Shown: positions 31,639-40,931 of the stretch, piece after piece
Layout: the number at the start of each line of letters is the position of its first letter
Position numbering within the stretch: position 1 is the stretch's first letter
Assembly (NCBI GenBank): GCA_963805295.1
Contig: CAWDTW010000081.1
Location: 124,001 to 188,000, forward strand
Direction of reading: 5' to 3'
From: Roseiarcus sp963805295
GTDB taxonomy: Bacteria > Pseudomonadota > Alphaproteobacteria > Rhizobiales > Beijerinckiaceae
Length of the DNA stretch: 64,000 nt
Program-made: the position numbers and the translations under genes
Notes under the pieces: model-generated
The model's input: the letters and a program-made list of their open reading frames with translations, nothing else
The model's database searches: none
Told to the model about the DNA's origin: nothing

Positions 31639-31899
31639 CGGACTGTTCCTTAATCCCGCGCCGGCGGATGCCGGCTGTTCGAAAAACGGCCGAGCCGGGA
31701 TGTCGTCCAGGTTGGTCGCAACGTGAGAATCCGCACGCGCATTCGGCGTCGCGGATCGCGCGCTTATACAGGTTTCGCGCCGCAGCGCCACAGTTTTCTC
31801 GCGCGCGTTCCTCGCGCGCGCGGCTTTGGCCGGCCGCCCGGCGGCTTGCCCGGCGTGGCTTATGGAGCTACCAAGCCGTCCTTTCCCGCCCGACGACCC

Positions 31900-32415
31900 A
31901 TGCCGAGATCGCCCGAAGACCTCATCGCCACCCTTGCCGACCTGTCGATCGAAACCTCGACGGTCGAGCATCCGCCCCTTCACACGGTCGAGGATTCGCA
32001 GGCCCTGCGCGGCGACATTCCGGGCGGCCACACCAAGAACCTGTTCGTCAAGGACAAGAAAGGCCGGCTCTTCCTGCTGGTGCTCGGGGAAGAGACCGTC
32101 GTCGACCTCAAGCGCGTGCACGAGACGATCGGCGCGCAGGGGCGGGTCTCTTTCGGCTCCGCCGAATTGCTCGAGGAGGTCTGGGGCGTTCTGCCAGGGG
32201 CGGTGACGCCGTTCGGGGCGATCAACGACACGGCGGGCCGCGTCAGCGTCGTCCTGGACGAGGCGATGATGCGGCATGAGCGGCTCAACTTTCATCCCCT
32301 CGTCAACACCCGCACCACCGGCCTCGCCAGCGCCGATCTGGTCAAATTCCTGCGGGCGACCGGGCACGAGCCGATGGTCGTGGCTCTGGGGCGGGAGGAA
32401 GCGCAGGTTGAATAA
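31900..32415 (+). CDS. proX: Prolyl-tRNA deacylase ProX/YbaK family
   Basis: 171 residues from ATG 31900. Single YbaK/EbsC editing domain: HTVEDSQALRGDIPGGHTKNLF, the active-site lysine region KDKKGRLFLLVLGEET, and GSVTPFG-like GAVTPFGAIND. It hydrolyses Ala- or Cys-tRNA(Pro) in trans. Longer in-frame extensions upstream are only GC-rich sequence. Confidence 0.92.
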   Translation: MPRSPEDLIATLADLSIETSTVEHPPLHTVEDSQALRGDIPGGHTKNLFVKDKKGRLFLLVLGEETVVDLKRVHETIGAQGRVSFGSAELLEEVWGVLPGAVTPFGAINDTAGRVSVVLDEAMMRHERLNFHPLVNTRTTGLASADLVKFLRATGHEPMVVALGREEAQVE

Positions 32416-32487
32416 GTTGCGCATAACCTCCATCTAGGGCCGCGAAACAAGGATTTCGCGGGGTGTCCGCCTCGCAATGGGCTGGAG

Positions 32488-33411
32488 ATGAAGACTATGG
32501 CGAATGGAAGCGGCGCGGCGGCGCCCCTGGCGAAGACGGCGAACCCGGTCAAGGAGGTGACGACCGCCTCGTTTCGGGCGGACGTGCTGACCGCGTCCCA
32601 GCGGCAGCCGGTGCTGGTGGACTTCTGGGCGCCGTGGTGCGGCCCGTGCAAGCAGCTCGCGCCGGCGTTGGAGCGGGCGGTCGCGGACGCGGGCGGCAAG
32701 GTCGCGCTCGTCAAGATGAACATCGACGAGCATCCGCAAATCGCCACCCAACTCGGCATTCAGTCGATCCCCGCCGTCTTCGCCTTCGACAGGGGCCAGG
32801 CGGTCGACGGCTTCGTCGGCGCCCTGCCGGAGAGCCAGATTCGCGGGTTCATCGAGCGTCTCGTCGGACCCCTCGAGAGCGGATCGGCGGCGCTCCTCGC
32901 AGAAGCCGACGAGGCCGCGGCGAAGGGCGACGCGGCCGGGGCGGCGGCGATCTACGCCGAAATTCTGGCGGAAGACCCCGCCGAGGCCAAGGCGATCGGC
33001 GGCCTCGCAAAACTTCAGGTCGCCGCCGGCCAGCTCGAGCAGGCCAAGGCGCTGCTGGCGACCGCGCCCGCGCCCGCGCCAGGCAAGGACCAGGACCCCG
33101 CCGTCGCGGCCGCCTGGGCGGCGCTGCGCCTGGCCGAGCAGGCCTCGAACGTCGGGGAACTCGCGCCGCTCGAACGGGCCGTCGCCGCCAATCCGGACGA
33201 CCACAAGGCGCGATACGATCTGGCTGTGGCGCTCTCGGCCAAAGGCGACCGGGAGGGCGCGGCGGACCAGCTGCTCGAAATCATCAAGCGGGACCGCAAG
33301 TGGAACGACGAGGCTGCGCGGAAGCAATTGTTGCAGCTCTTCGAAGCCTGGGGCTTGATGGATCCGGCGACGGTCGCCGCGCGCCGGAAGCTGTCGTCGA
33401 TCTGGTTTTGA
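32488..33411 (+). CDS. Thioredoxin-domain co-chaperone with TPR repeats (CnoX-like)
   Basis: 307 residues. Residues ~25-130: thioredoxin fold with WAPWCGPCKQLAPAL and the cis-Pro region IQSIPAVFAF. Residues ~135-300: TPR-like helices (ADEAAAKGDAAGAAAIYAEIL). This is the plan of CnoX/YbbN, which holds oxidised clients and passes them to DnaK or GroEL. ATG 32497 is a possible alternative start. Followed at 55 bp by the LON-N gene, a common neighbour. Confidence 0.9.
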   Translation: MKTMANGSGAAAPLAKTANPVKEVTTASFRADVLTASQRQPVLVDFWAPWCGPCKQLAPALERAVADAGGKVALVKMNIDEHPQIATQLGIQSIPAVFAFDRGQAVDGFVGALPESQIRGFIERLVGPLESGSAALLAEADEAAAKGDAAGAAAIYAEILAEDPAEAKAIGGLAKLQVAAGQLEQAKALLATAPAPAPGKDQDPAVAAAWAALRLAEQASNVGELAPLERAVAANPDDHKARYDLAVALSAKGDREGAADQLLEIIKRDRKWNDEAARKQLLQLFEAWGLMDPATVAARRKLSSIWF

Positions 33412-33466
33412 GCGGGAGGACCGGCTTGCCGCGGCGCCGTGAGCAAAAAAGAACGAGTTGAGAGCG

Positions 33467-34135
33467 ATGAAGCTCAACCGCACCTACGCCGCGGCGGCGG
33501 ACATGCCGGCCGCCATCCCGCTGTTCCCGCTGGAGGGCGCCCTCCTTTTGCCGCGCCGCCCGATCCAGTTGACGGTGTTCGAGCCGCGGTATCTGGCCAT
33601 GCTCGACGATGCGCTGAGCGGCGACCGGCTGATCGGCATCATCCAGCCTGCGGGCGCGGAGGATACGTCGTCCGCAGCGTCCGAGCTGTATCCCCTCGGC
33701 TGCGCCGGCCGGATCGTCCAATACGCCGAGATCGGCGACGGGCGCTGCTTCTTGACCCTGATCGGCGTGGCGCGGTTTCGTCTCGTCTCGGAAATGGACT
33801 ATGCCACCCCCTACCGCGTCGCCGAAGCCGATTACGCGCCCTTCGCCGAGGACTTCAGGGAAGGCGCGGGCGAGGCGGCGGTCGATCGCGAGACGCTGCT
33901 CGCGACGTTGCGGCGCTTCGCGGAAGTCAATGAGATCAAGGTCGTCTGGAGCGACATCAAGAAGGCTTCCAACGAGGCTCTGGTCAACGGCCTCTCCATG
34001 ATGAGCCCGTGCGGGCCCAAGGAAAAGCAGGCGCTGCTCGAGGCGGCGGACCTCAGGGCGCGCGCGGAAATGCTGGTGGCGATCACGACCATCGGCCTTG
34101 CGCGCGGCGACGACGCGGCGATGCAGATTCACTAG
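33467..34135 (+). CDS. LON substrate-binding (N) domain protein
   Basis: 222 residues from ATG 33467. A stand-alone Lon N-terminal domain: IPLFPLEGALLLPRRPIQLTVFEPRYLAML and GCAGRIVQYAEIGDGRCFLTL. No ATPase or protease part follows, so it may bind misfolded proteins or act as an adaptor. Paired with the thioredoxin-TPR gene in front. Confidence 0.9.
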   Translation: MKLNRTYAAAADMPAAIPLFPLEGALLLPRRPIQLTVFEPRYLAMLDDALSGDRLIGIIQPAGAEDTSSAASELYPLGCAGRIVQYAEIGDGRCFLTLIGVARFRLVSEMDYATPYRVAEADYAPFAEDFREGAGEAAVDRETLLATLRRFAEVNEIKVVWSDIKKASNEALVNGLSMMSPCGPKEKQALLEAADLRARAEMLVAITTIGLARGDDAAMQIH

Positions 34136-34252
34136 CGCCGATTTCCCGGCCGCGGACGCCGCGCGCGAGCGCGCGCAGGCGCTACTCATGCTGGGGCGGA
34201 ACTGTTAGGTTCGAAGCGAAATCAGGCTTGCGACGCTCCTTCGGAGTTGGCC

Positions 34253-35128
34253 ATGCAATACGAAAACACCCCCGTTTCCCAGAATATCGAGGATCGCCGC
34301 GGCCAGGGCGGCGGCGGCCTGCCGATGGGCGGCGGGGGCTTGGGCATCGGCGCCATCATCATCATTTTCGCGATCAGCTACTTCACCGGCATCTCTCCGC
34401 AGGTGCTGATGGGCGGCGCCGAGATGGTGACGCGCGGCGGCAACGCCTCGTACACCCAGCCCGCGTCGACCGGCCCCGCCGCCGATCCGAACGACCCCAT
34501 GCGCAAGTTCCTCTCGCATGTGCTCGGCCAGACCGAGAACGTCTGGGCGACGGTGCTGCCGCAGCAGGCGGGCGTCAAATATGTGCCCGCGACGCTCGTC
34601 ATCTATGACGGCGCGACGCGGTCGGGATGCGGGGGAGCGCGCGCGGCGATGGGCCCGTTCTACTGCCCGCTCGACAAGAAGGTCTATCTCGACACCTCCT
34701 TCTTCCGCGACATGAAGACGAAATACGGCGGCGGCGGCGATTTCGCCTACGCCTATGTCGTCGCCCACGAGGTCGGCCACCACGTGCAGGACCTGCTCGG
34801 CATTCTCGACAAGGTCGACGCGGCGAAGCAGCGCGTCAGCCAGACCCAGGCGAACGCCCTTTCGGTCCGCGTCGAGCTTCAGGCCGACTGCCTCGCCGGC
34901 GTCTGGGCCGCCAACGCCAACCAGAAGTGGCGGATTCTCGAAGAGGGCGACGTCGAAAATGCGCTGGCGACCGCGCAGGCGATCGGCGACGACCGGCTCC
35001 AGACCGCCGCGCGCGGCTACGCCGTGCCCGACAGCTTCACCCACGGCTCGTCGGCGGCGCGGGCGAAATGGCTGACGGCGGGCTTGAAGAGCGGCCAGAT
35101 CGCCTCCTGCGACACGTTCTCCCAGTGA
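34253..35128 (+). CDS. YpfJ-like neutral zinc metallopeptidase
   Basis: 291 residues from ATG 34253 (GGAG 6 bases upstream). One N-terminal membrane helix (GIGAIIIIFAISYFTGI) puts the rest outside. Zinc motif VVAHEVGHHVQDLLG, with VELQADCLAGVWAA supplying the third ligand region. This is the YpfJ/zinc_peptidase family; the natural substrate is unknown. Confidence 0.92.
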   Translation: MQYENTPVSQNIEDRRGQGGGGLPMGGGGLGIGAIIIIFAISYFTGISPQVLMGGAEMVTRGGNASYTQPASTGPAADPNDPMRKFLSHVLGQTENVWATVLPQQAGVKYVPATLVIYDGATRSGCGGARAAMGPFYCPLDKKVYLDTSFFRDMKTKYGGGGDFAYAYVVAHEVGHHVQDLLGILDKVDAAKQRVSQTQANALSVRVELQADCLAGVWAANANQKWRILEEGDVENALATAQAIGDDRLQTAARGYAVPDSFTHGSSAARAKWLTAGLKSGQIASCDTFSQ

Positions 35129-35179
35129 TCCGGCGTTATCGGACCGAAGAAGCGGCGCTGACGGGCGCCGCGCCCGGGT

Positions 35180-36178
35180 TCAGTCGCGCTTCTCGCTGTC
35201 GAGGTGCGCCATCGCCTGGGCGGGGTAGCGCTCGCCCCTGGCGGCGCCTTTCGGCACCGCCTGTTCGATCGCGGCGAGATCGGCGTCGGTGAAGCGGATC
35301 GCGTCGGCGGCGCTCGATTCCGCCCATTGCCCGCGTTTGCGGGCGCCGACCAGCGGCACGATGTCCGCGCCTTGGGCCAGCACCCAGGCGACCGCGGTCG
35401 CCGCGACGCTGACGCCGCGGGCGTGCGCTGCTTTGCGCAGGCCCTCGACGAGGGCGAGGTTGTGCTCGAGGTTCTCGCCGGCGAAGCGCGACGAGAAACC
35501 GCGGAAATCGCGCCCGTTCGCCCGATCCTTCGACCAGTGGCCGGAGATGAGGCCGCGCGCCAGCACGCCGTAGGCGGTGATCCCGACGCCGAGCTCGCGG
35601 CAGGCAGGCAGGATCTCGCTCTCGATCATGCGCATGACGAGCGAATATTCGATCTGCAGGTCTGAGATCGGATGGACCGCGGCGGCGCGGCGGAGCGTGG
35701 ACGCGTTGACCTCGGAGAGGCCGATCGCCCGCACGTAGCCTTTGGCGACCATGTCGGCGATCGCCCCGACCGTGTCCTCGATCGGCACGGCCGGATCGAG
35801 CCGCGCCGGGCGGTAGATGTCGATGGTATCGACCCCGAGCCGCTTCAGCGAATAGGCGAGGAAATTCTTCACCGCCTCCGGCCTCGCGTCATAGCCGATG
35901 AAGCCGGCGGCCGGATCGCGCAGCGCGCCGAATTTGACGCTGAGCACGTAGTCTTCGCGTCGCCGCCCCTCGAGCGCCTTGCCGATGAGCAACTCGTTGT
36001 GGCCCGAGCCGTAGAAGTCGCCGGTGTCGATCAGCGTCGCGCCCGAATCGAGCGCCGCATGGATGGTCGCCAGGCTCTCGGCGCGGTCGGCGGGACCGTA
36101 GAAGTCCGACATGCCCATGCATCCGAGGCCGATCGCGCCCACGTCAGGTCCGCTTGCGCCGAGCTTTCTCCGTTGCAT
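35180..36178 (-). CDS. Aldo/keto reductase
   Basis: 332 residues from ATG 36178; AGGGAG lies 7 bases upstream, so it is preferred over ATG 36196. TIM-barrel NADPH reductase: GLGCMGMSDFYG, catalytic Asp/Tyr in LIDTGDFYGSGHNE, Lys in VLSVKFGALRD. The usual catalytic His position reads DIYRPARLDP, as in the AKR13/YakC-type group. C-terminal NADPH loop IVPLVGARKRGQ. Substrate unknown. Confidence 0.93.
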   Translation of the reverse strand: MQRRKLGASGPDVGAIGLGCMGMSDFYGPADRAESLATIHAALDSGATLIDTGDFYGSGHNELLIGKALEGRRREDYVLSVKFGALRDPAAGFIGYDARPEAVKNFLAYSLKRLGVDTIDIYRPARLDPAVPIEDTVGAIADMVAKGYVRAIGLSEVNASTLRRAAAVHPISDLQIEYSLVMRMIESEILPACRELGVGITAYGVLARGLISGHWSKDRANGRDFRGFSSRFAGENLEHNLALVEGLRKAAHARGVSVAATAVAWVLAQGADIVPLVGARKRGQWAESSAADAIRFTDADLAAIEQAVPKGAARGERYPAQAMAHLDSEKRD

Positions 36179-36312
36179 CTCCCGTCTCCCTGTCATGGCC
36201 CGCGCAAGATAGCACGAGCACCCTCGAAGGCATCAGGACTTGACGGAGGAACCACCGAGGGCTATTTACGTGTTCATGCTTTGTTCTAGTCCCTCCAACC
36301 TGGAACGCCGCC

Positions 36313-37459
36313 ATGACCGTGAGAGCAGCCGTTTCATCCCACGATCCCCGTCATAGCCCCGCCGCGATCGCCGAACGCCTCGCGCCCGCCGAGCGGCGGC
36401 GCGGACGGGGCGCTGGGACCAACGTTTCCGGCCGCTTCGAGATTCTGAGCCGCGAGGATTTCGACGACGGCTGGACCCGCGAGGAGGCGCCCGAGCCCCT
36501 CGCCACCCAAGTGACGCTCGAGAAGCCGAAGGGCGTCATCACGCGCAACGATTCGCCCGACGTCCCCTTCGACCGCTCGATCAATCCCTACCGAGGCTGC
36601 GAGCACGGCTGCTTCTACTGCTTCGCAAGGCCCACTCACGCCTATATGGGCCTTTCGGCCGGGCTCGATTTCGAAAGCCGGCTGTTCGCCAAGCAAGGCG
36701 CCGCGGCGCTGCTCGAGCGCGAACTCGCCGCCGCCAAATACGCCCCCGCGACCATCGCGTTCGGGACCAACACCGATCCCTATCAGCCGATCGAGCGGCA
36801 ATATCGCATCACGCGCTCGCTGATCGAGACGCTTCATCGAGCCCGCCATCCGATCAGCATCGTCACCAAATCGAATCTCATCCTGCGCGATCTCGACATT
36901 CTCAGCGACATGGGCCGCGACGGGCTCGTCAAGGTGTTCCTCTCGGTGACGTCGCTCGATCGCGCGCTTGCGCGCAAGATGGAGCCCCGCGCGCCGACGC
37001 CTGAGAAGCGGCTCGAGGCGATCGACGCGCTGAACGACGCCGGCGTTCCGGCCGGGGTGATGGTGGCGTCCGGTCATCCCGGCGATCAACGACGAGGAGA
37101 TCGAGACGATCCTGACCCGCGCCTATGCGGCCGGCGCCCGCGAGGCCGGCTATGTCGTGCTGCGCCTGCCGCTCGAGATCCGCGACATGTTCCGCGAATG
37201 GCTGCAGGTCCATTATCCCGACAGGCTCAACCGCGCCGTCTCGCTGATCCAGTCGATGCACGGCGGCAAGGACTACGAATCCCGATGGGGCCGGCGCATG
37301 GCGGGCTCCGGGCCCTACGCCTGGATGATCGGCCGCCGCTTCGAGATGGCCGCGCGCCGCCTCGGCTACCGCGAGACGCCGCGGAACCTGCGCACCGACC
37401 TCTTCCGCAAGCCCGCCCCGGCGGCGGGCGAGGCCGGGGCGCAGCTCAGCCTGTTCTGA
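36313..37459 (+). CDS. PA0069/SplB-like radical SAM protein, one frameshift
   Basis: About 381 residues. The 4Fe-4S motif is NPYRGCEHGCFYCFARP (C-x3-C-x2-C), as in the PA0069/Rv2578c family, whose reaction is unknown. Residues up to AGVPAGVMVA are in the first frame; the second frame carries INDEEIETILTRAYAAG, then WLQVHYPDRLNRAVSLIQSM to AGAQLSLF. One extra base near 37067 (GCGTCCGGTC) explains the break and gives the expected VIPAINDEEIE. Confidence 0.9.
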
Positions 37460-37462
37460 GGT

Positions 37463-37549
37463 TGTAGCCGCGGTCGCTGACCGCGGCCGACGCGGTCATC
37501 GACCGCGTCCACAGGGCGGCGCGCTGACGCGGTCATCGACCGCGTCTAC
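37463..37549. repeat. Three palindromic repeats upstream of truA
   Basis: GACGCGGTCATCGACCGCG occurs twice (about 37488-37508 and 37525-37545), each an 8-bp arm palindrome, followed by TCCACA and TCTACA; a diverged copy, CCGCGGTCGCTGACCGCGG, starts near 37468. They fill the gap between the radical SAM gene and truA. No spacers of equal length, so not CRISPR; likely a dispersed intergenic repeat. Confidence 0.65.
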
Positions 37550-37559
37550 AATGCGCCGC

Positions 37560-38315
37560 ATGCCGCGCTTCAAGCTCACTCTCGAATATGACGGCGCGCC
37601 GTTCGTCGGTTGGCAGCGTCAGGAAAACGGCGTCTCGGTCCAGGAGGCGCTGGAAGGCGCGATCTTCGCCATGACCGGCGAGACGCCGGTCGCCCATGGC
37701 GCGGGGCGGACCGACGCGGGCGTCCACGCGACCGGGCAGGTCGCGCATGTCGATCTTGAGCGCGAGTGGGCGCCCTTTCGGCTCTCCGAGGGGCTCAACG
37801 CCCATCTCGCGCCCAACCCGATCGCGGTCCTGGGGGCCGAGCGCGTCGCCGACGATTTCGACGCCCGCCGCAGCGCCCGCGCCCGCCATTACCTCTATCG
37901 GGTCGTCAACCGCCGCGCGCCGCTGACCTTCGATCGCGGCCGGGCATGGGCGGTCAAGCCGAGGCTCGACGCCGACGCGATGCAGGAGGCGGCGCGCGCC
38001 CTCCTCGGACGGCACGATTTCACCACCTTTCGCGACGTGCAGTGCCAGGCGAAATCGCCCGTCCGCACGCTCGACCGGCTCGAGGTGCGGCGCGAGGGCG
38101 AAATGATCGTTTTCGAGGTCGGCGCACGGTCGTTCCTGCACCGGCAGGTGCGCTCGATGGTCGGCTCGCTCGTCGACGTCGGGACGGGGCGCTGGAGCGC
38201 CGCCGACCTCGAGGCCGCGCTCGAGGCCGCCGACCGCAGCCGCTGCGGCCAGGTCGCCCCGGCTTGCGGCCTTTATCTCGCGCGGGTCGATTACGAGGCG
38301 AACGCGACGAAATAG
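37560..38315 (+). CDS. truA: tRNA pseudouridine synthase A
   Basis: 251 residues from ATG 37560 (MPRFKLTLEYDGAPFVGWQR). Makes pseudouridine at tRNA positions 38-40. The catalytic Asp sits in AHGAGRTDAGVHATGQ; ARSFLHRQVRSMVG and CGLYLARVDY are family marks. The last 25 bases overlap the end of dapE on the other strand. Confidence 0.96.
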   Translation: MPRFKLTLEYDGAPFVGWQRQENGVSVQEALEGAIFAMTGETPVAHGAGRTDAGVHATGQVAHVDLEREWAPFRLSEGLNAHLAPNPIAVLGAERVADDFDARRSARARHYLYRVVNRRAPLTFDRGRAWAVKPRLDADAMQEAARALLGRHDFTTFRDVQCQAKSPVRTLDRLEVRREGEMIVFEVGARSFLHRQVRSMVGSLVDVGTGRWSAADLEAALEAADRSRCGQVAPACGLYLARVDYEANATK

Positions 38316-39457
38316 CGCTCGAGCACCCGCTCGTAGATGCGCGTCAGCCCCTCGAGGTCGTCGAGCGCGACCCGCTCGTCGACCGCGTGGATGGTCGCGT
38401 TCATGAGGCCGAGTTCGACGACCGGGCAGGCGCTCTTGATGAAGCGCGCGTCCGACGTGCCGCCGCTGGTCGAGAGCGCGGGCCGCCGGCCGGTCACGTC
38501 CTCGACCGCGCCGGCGACGAGGTCGGTGAACGGTCCGGGCCTGGTCAAAAAGGCGACCGCATTCGTGGGATCGAAGGTCAACGTGTGGCGCATGGCGCCC
38601 GCCGCCGCGGCGACGCGCCGGGCGATTTCCGCCGACAGGGTTTCGGGCGTCCAGACGTCGTTGAAGCGGACGTTGAACGCCAGCCGGACTTCGCCGGGAA
38701 TGACGTTCGCCGCCGGGTTGCCGACGTCGACGCTCACCACTTCGAGATTCGAGGGATCGAAGTCGGCGTTGCCGCCGTCGAGCGGCGGCGAGAACAGCGC
38801 CGTGAGAACGGGCGCAAGCGAGCGGATCGGATTGTCGGCGATGCGCGGGTAGGCGACATGGCCCTGACGGCCGTGCAGGACGAGCCGCCCGGTCAGCGAG
38901 CCGCGCCGGCCATTCTTGATCGTGTCGCCGAGCGCCGCGACGCTGGTCGGCTCGCCGACGAGGCAATGGTCGAAACGCTCGCCCTTGGCCAACGCCCAGT
39001 CGAGAAGCTTTGCCGTGCCGTTGATCGACGGGCCCTCCTCGTCGCCGGTGACGAGAAAGCTGATCGAGCCGGGGAACGTCCCCCTGGCGATGAAGCGGAG
39101 CGAAGCCGCGACCGCCGCCGCGAGCCCGCCCTTCATGTCGCAGGCGCCGCGTCCCCAGAGCTGGCCGTCGGCGACTTCGCCCGAAAACGGATCGAACCGC
39201 CAGCGCGATGCGTCGCCCGGCGGCACGACGTCGGTGTGTCCGGCGAAGGCGAGGTTCGGCGCGCCCGTTCCGGCGCGGGCGTAGAGGTTGAGAACGTCCG
39301 GCGTTCCCGGCGCCGCGAAAGTCACGAGTTCGGCGGCGAAACCGGCGCCCGCGAGCAGCTCGCAGAGATAGGGCAGCGCGCCGCCGTCGGCCGGCGTCAC
39401 CGAGGGAAAGGCGACGAGGGCGCGCGCGATGTCGAGCGCGGAGGGAAGGGAGGACAT
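38291..39457 (-). CDS. dapE: Succinyl-diaminopimelate desuccinylase
   Basis: 388 residues from ATG 39457. M20 di-zinc enzyme of lysine/diaminopimelate synthesis. Zinc ligands in LAFAGHTDVVPPGD, GACDMKGGLAA and VTGDEEGPSINGT (Asp/Glu pair), TSGGTSDARF and the final His in NATIHAVDERV. truA-dapE convergent neighbours are common in this group. Confidence 0.96.
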   Translation of the reverse strand: MSSLPSALDIARALVAFPSVTPADGGALPYLCELLAGAGFAAELVTFAAPGTPDVLNLYARAGTGAPNLAFAGHTDVVPPGDASRWRFDPFSGEVADGQLWGRGACDMKGGLAAAVAASLRFIARGTFPGSISFLVTGDEEGPSINGTAKLLDWALAKGERFDHCLVGEPTSVAALGDTIKNGRRGSLTGRLVLHGRQGHVAYPRIADNPIRSLAPVLTALFSPPLDGGNADFDPSNLEVVSVDVGNPAANVIPGEVRLAFNVRFNDVWTPETLSAEIARRVAAAAGAMRHTLTFDPTNAVAFLTRPGPFTDLVAGAVEDVTGRRPALSTSGGTSDARFIKSACPVVELGLMNATIHAVDERVALDDLEGLTRIYERVLERYFVAFAS

Positions 39458-39540
39458 GAAAGGGTCCGGTGCGGGGAATGCGAATCGCGAATAGCGAGTG
39501 GCGAATGGAGACGTTCTACTCGCAACTCGCCACTCGTCAT

Positions 39541-40125
39541 CTACCTCGGCCGCATCTCGCGCACGGGCGCCGCCCAGTCGAGGCCGCAGTCGTAGATCGG
39601 CGGCTCGGTGTTGGAGAGCAGGTTCCAGAGACCGGTGGCAGGGCTCTTCTTCAGCGCCTTGATGAGCACGCGCCCGTCGGGAAGGCCGCAGACGCACATG
39701 CGTCCGACGAGGCTCTCGTCCGGGGGATTGCGGATGTCGTCGTAGAAGACGAGCCAGTTGTCGAACAGCGCGCCGAGCGAATGGCCCCGGATCTGCACGG
39801 CGACGGTCTGGGGCTTGGCGTCGATCGGTGCGTCGACCTCGTCGAACGGCCCCTGGCCGTCGGCGTAGAAATGGGCGACCGCGCCGGCGCCGACATAGCC
39901 GACCAGCGGCGCTTTCGGCGACAGCGGCTTGCCGCCGCCGCCGAGCAGCCGCGGCGGCTCGATGCCGAGATATTCGGCGACGATGGCGATCTCATCGGCG
40001 CGCAGGCGCCGGTGGCCGTTCAAGAGATCGGTCACGGCGGACGGCGAACGGCCGAGCGCCTTGGCGAGGCCGCTGCGGGTCTTGCCGGTGTGCTTGAGCC
40101 CGGCGCGAATCCAATCGACGGTCAA
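39541..40125 (-). CDS. XRE/S24-peptidase family transcriptional regulator
   Basis: 194 residues. HTH at ~5-60 (GLAKALGRSPSAVTDLLNGHRRL), then a LexA-like S24 fold with a serine in QIRGHSLGALFDNW and lysine in VLIKALKK, the Ser-Lys pair of self-cleaving repressors. Resembles phage C repressor-like proteins kept in many alphaproteobacterial chromosomes next to dapE. Targets unknown. Confidence 0.88.
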   Translation of the reverse strand: MTVDWIRAGLKHTGKTRSGLAKALGRSPSAVTDLLNGHRRLRADEIAIVAEYLGIEPPRLLGGGGKPLSPKAPLVGYVGAGAVAHFYADGQGPFDEVDAPIDAKPQTVAVQIRGHSLGALFDNWLVFYDDIRNPPDESLVGRMCVCGLPDGRVLIKALKKSPATGLWNLLSNTEPPIYDCGLDWAAPVREMRPR

Positions 40126-40258
40126 TGTGTTCCATCCCTTTGTTGACCGGGCGTTGGTGGCTTGGCGCGTGCGCCCGGCTTGGCGGCCTCAGGAAGGCCC
40201 ATCACTCTGTGGGATTAACCACGATTTCCGAAAACCCGCAATTACGAAAAACAGAAAA

Positions 40259-40287
40259 TTGACAGACGGTTTGGATTCGCAGAATAT
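40259..40287 (+). promoter_or_regulatory. Candidate promoter before the luxI region
   Basis: TTGACA at 40259-40264, 17-bp spacer, then GAATAT at 40282-40287. The -35 box is perfect, the -10 box weak. It would drive the small ORF at 40408 and possibly the first luxI unit. Surrounding DNA is AT-rich against its neighbours. Confidence 0.35.
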
Positions 40288-40407
40288 GAATATCATGGGA
40301 ATAGACGATGACGGATGGCGCAAGAGCCGGCCATCCCTTCCGCCGCGCCGTCCTGTCTCGCCGACCGAGCCGCCGTCCCTTCCCTGGCCTTGCAAAGGAG
40401 GGTTTCG

Positions 40408-40497
40408 ATGACAGCGTCCGTTGCGGCGCGTCGCAAGCCGTCGGGGAGCGACGTGGAGCGGGGCGAGGCGATCCCTCGCCTGCGTCCGAAGTCCTGA
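40408..40497 (+). CDS. 29-codon small ORF, shortened copy of the 41723 gene
   Basis: AAAGGAGGG lies 6 bases before ATG 40408, an excellent ribosome-binding site. The product begins MTASVAARRKPSGSDVERGE and stops after PRLRPKS. The DNA matches the start of the 75-codon gene at 41723 (MTASVPPTRKPPKTDTARGQ), so it is the truncated counterpart in a duplicated block. Whether the short peptide is made or has a job is unknown. Confidence 0.5.
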   Translation: MTASVAARRKPSGSDVERGEAIPRLRPKS

Positions 40498-40508
40498 CGC
40501 GGACGCGT

Positions 40509-40607
40509 GCGAGCGACATCAAGTTCTGGGATGGCGCTAATCGCCTCAGCGCGGAGCAATTCGGCAAACCAATCCATTCAAATTTCCAATTTATTAAATC
40601 AACTTAA
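40509..40607 (+). pseudogene. 3' remnant of the small gene that precedes luxI copy 2
   Basis: Reads SDIKFWDGANRLSAEQFGK then PIHSNFQFIKST and stops at 40605-40607. Its end matches the last residues of the gene at 42615 (SGAQFGKAIHSNFHNIEPT). The rest of that gene is missing here, so an internal deletion has joined two ends of the duplicated block. Confidence 0.65.
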
Positions 40608-40931
40608 TAGAAAAATCTGATGAAATGTACGTTATAATGCTTGAATCGTTCCCAAGAACAAGACGATAGTGGCGCTAGTTAAAGAGAAACTGAATATTTC
40701 ATCTGCCGCGTTGCATTCACAATTAACCATCACCTTGGGGAAACTCAAGTTGCCCAGCAGAACAAATTGACAACGGCGGCCGATCTACGCAAACTAGAAC
40801 AAAGAAAGAACAGCGTTTCTTCCCTCGGAAGGCTTGCCGATCGCTTAGAGGGGCGCAACGCCTAGGGAAGGGCGACGATCGCAGCGGCATGGGGCCGCGA
40901 GGTCGGAGGACCTGTTGGAGGAGGATTGGTG
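40608..40931 (+). repeat. Conserved luxI leader, copy 1
   Basis: 324 bases without a gene, AT-richer than the genome, alignable along its whole length with 42967-43302 before the second luxI. Shared blocks include GCCGCGTTGCATTCAC, ATTAACCAT, AACAAATTGACAACG and GGGCGACGATCGCAGCGGC. A candidate promoter is TTGACA at 40767 with a weak CAAACT 17 bases on. CAAGTTG (40746) and CAAATTG (40763) form direct half-sites 17 bases apart that overlap the -35 box, a possible regulator site. Confidence 0.6.
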
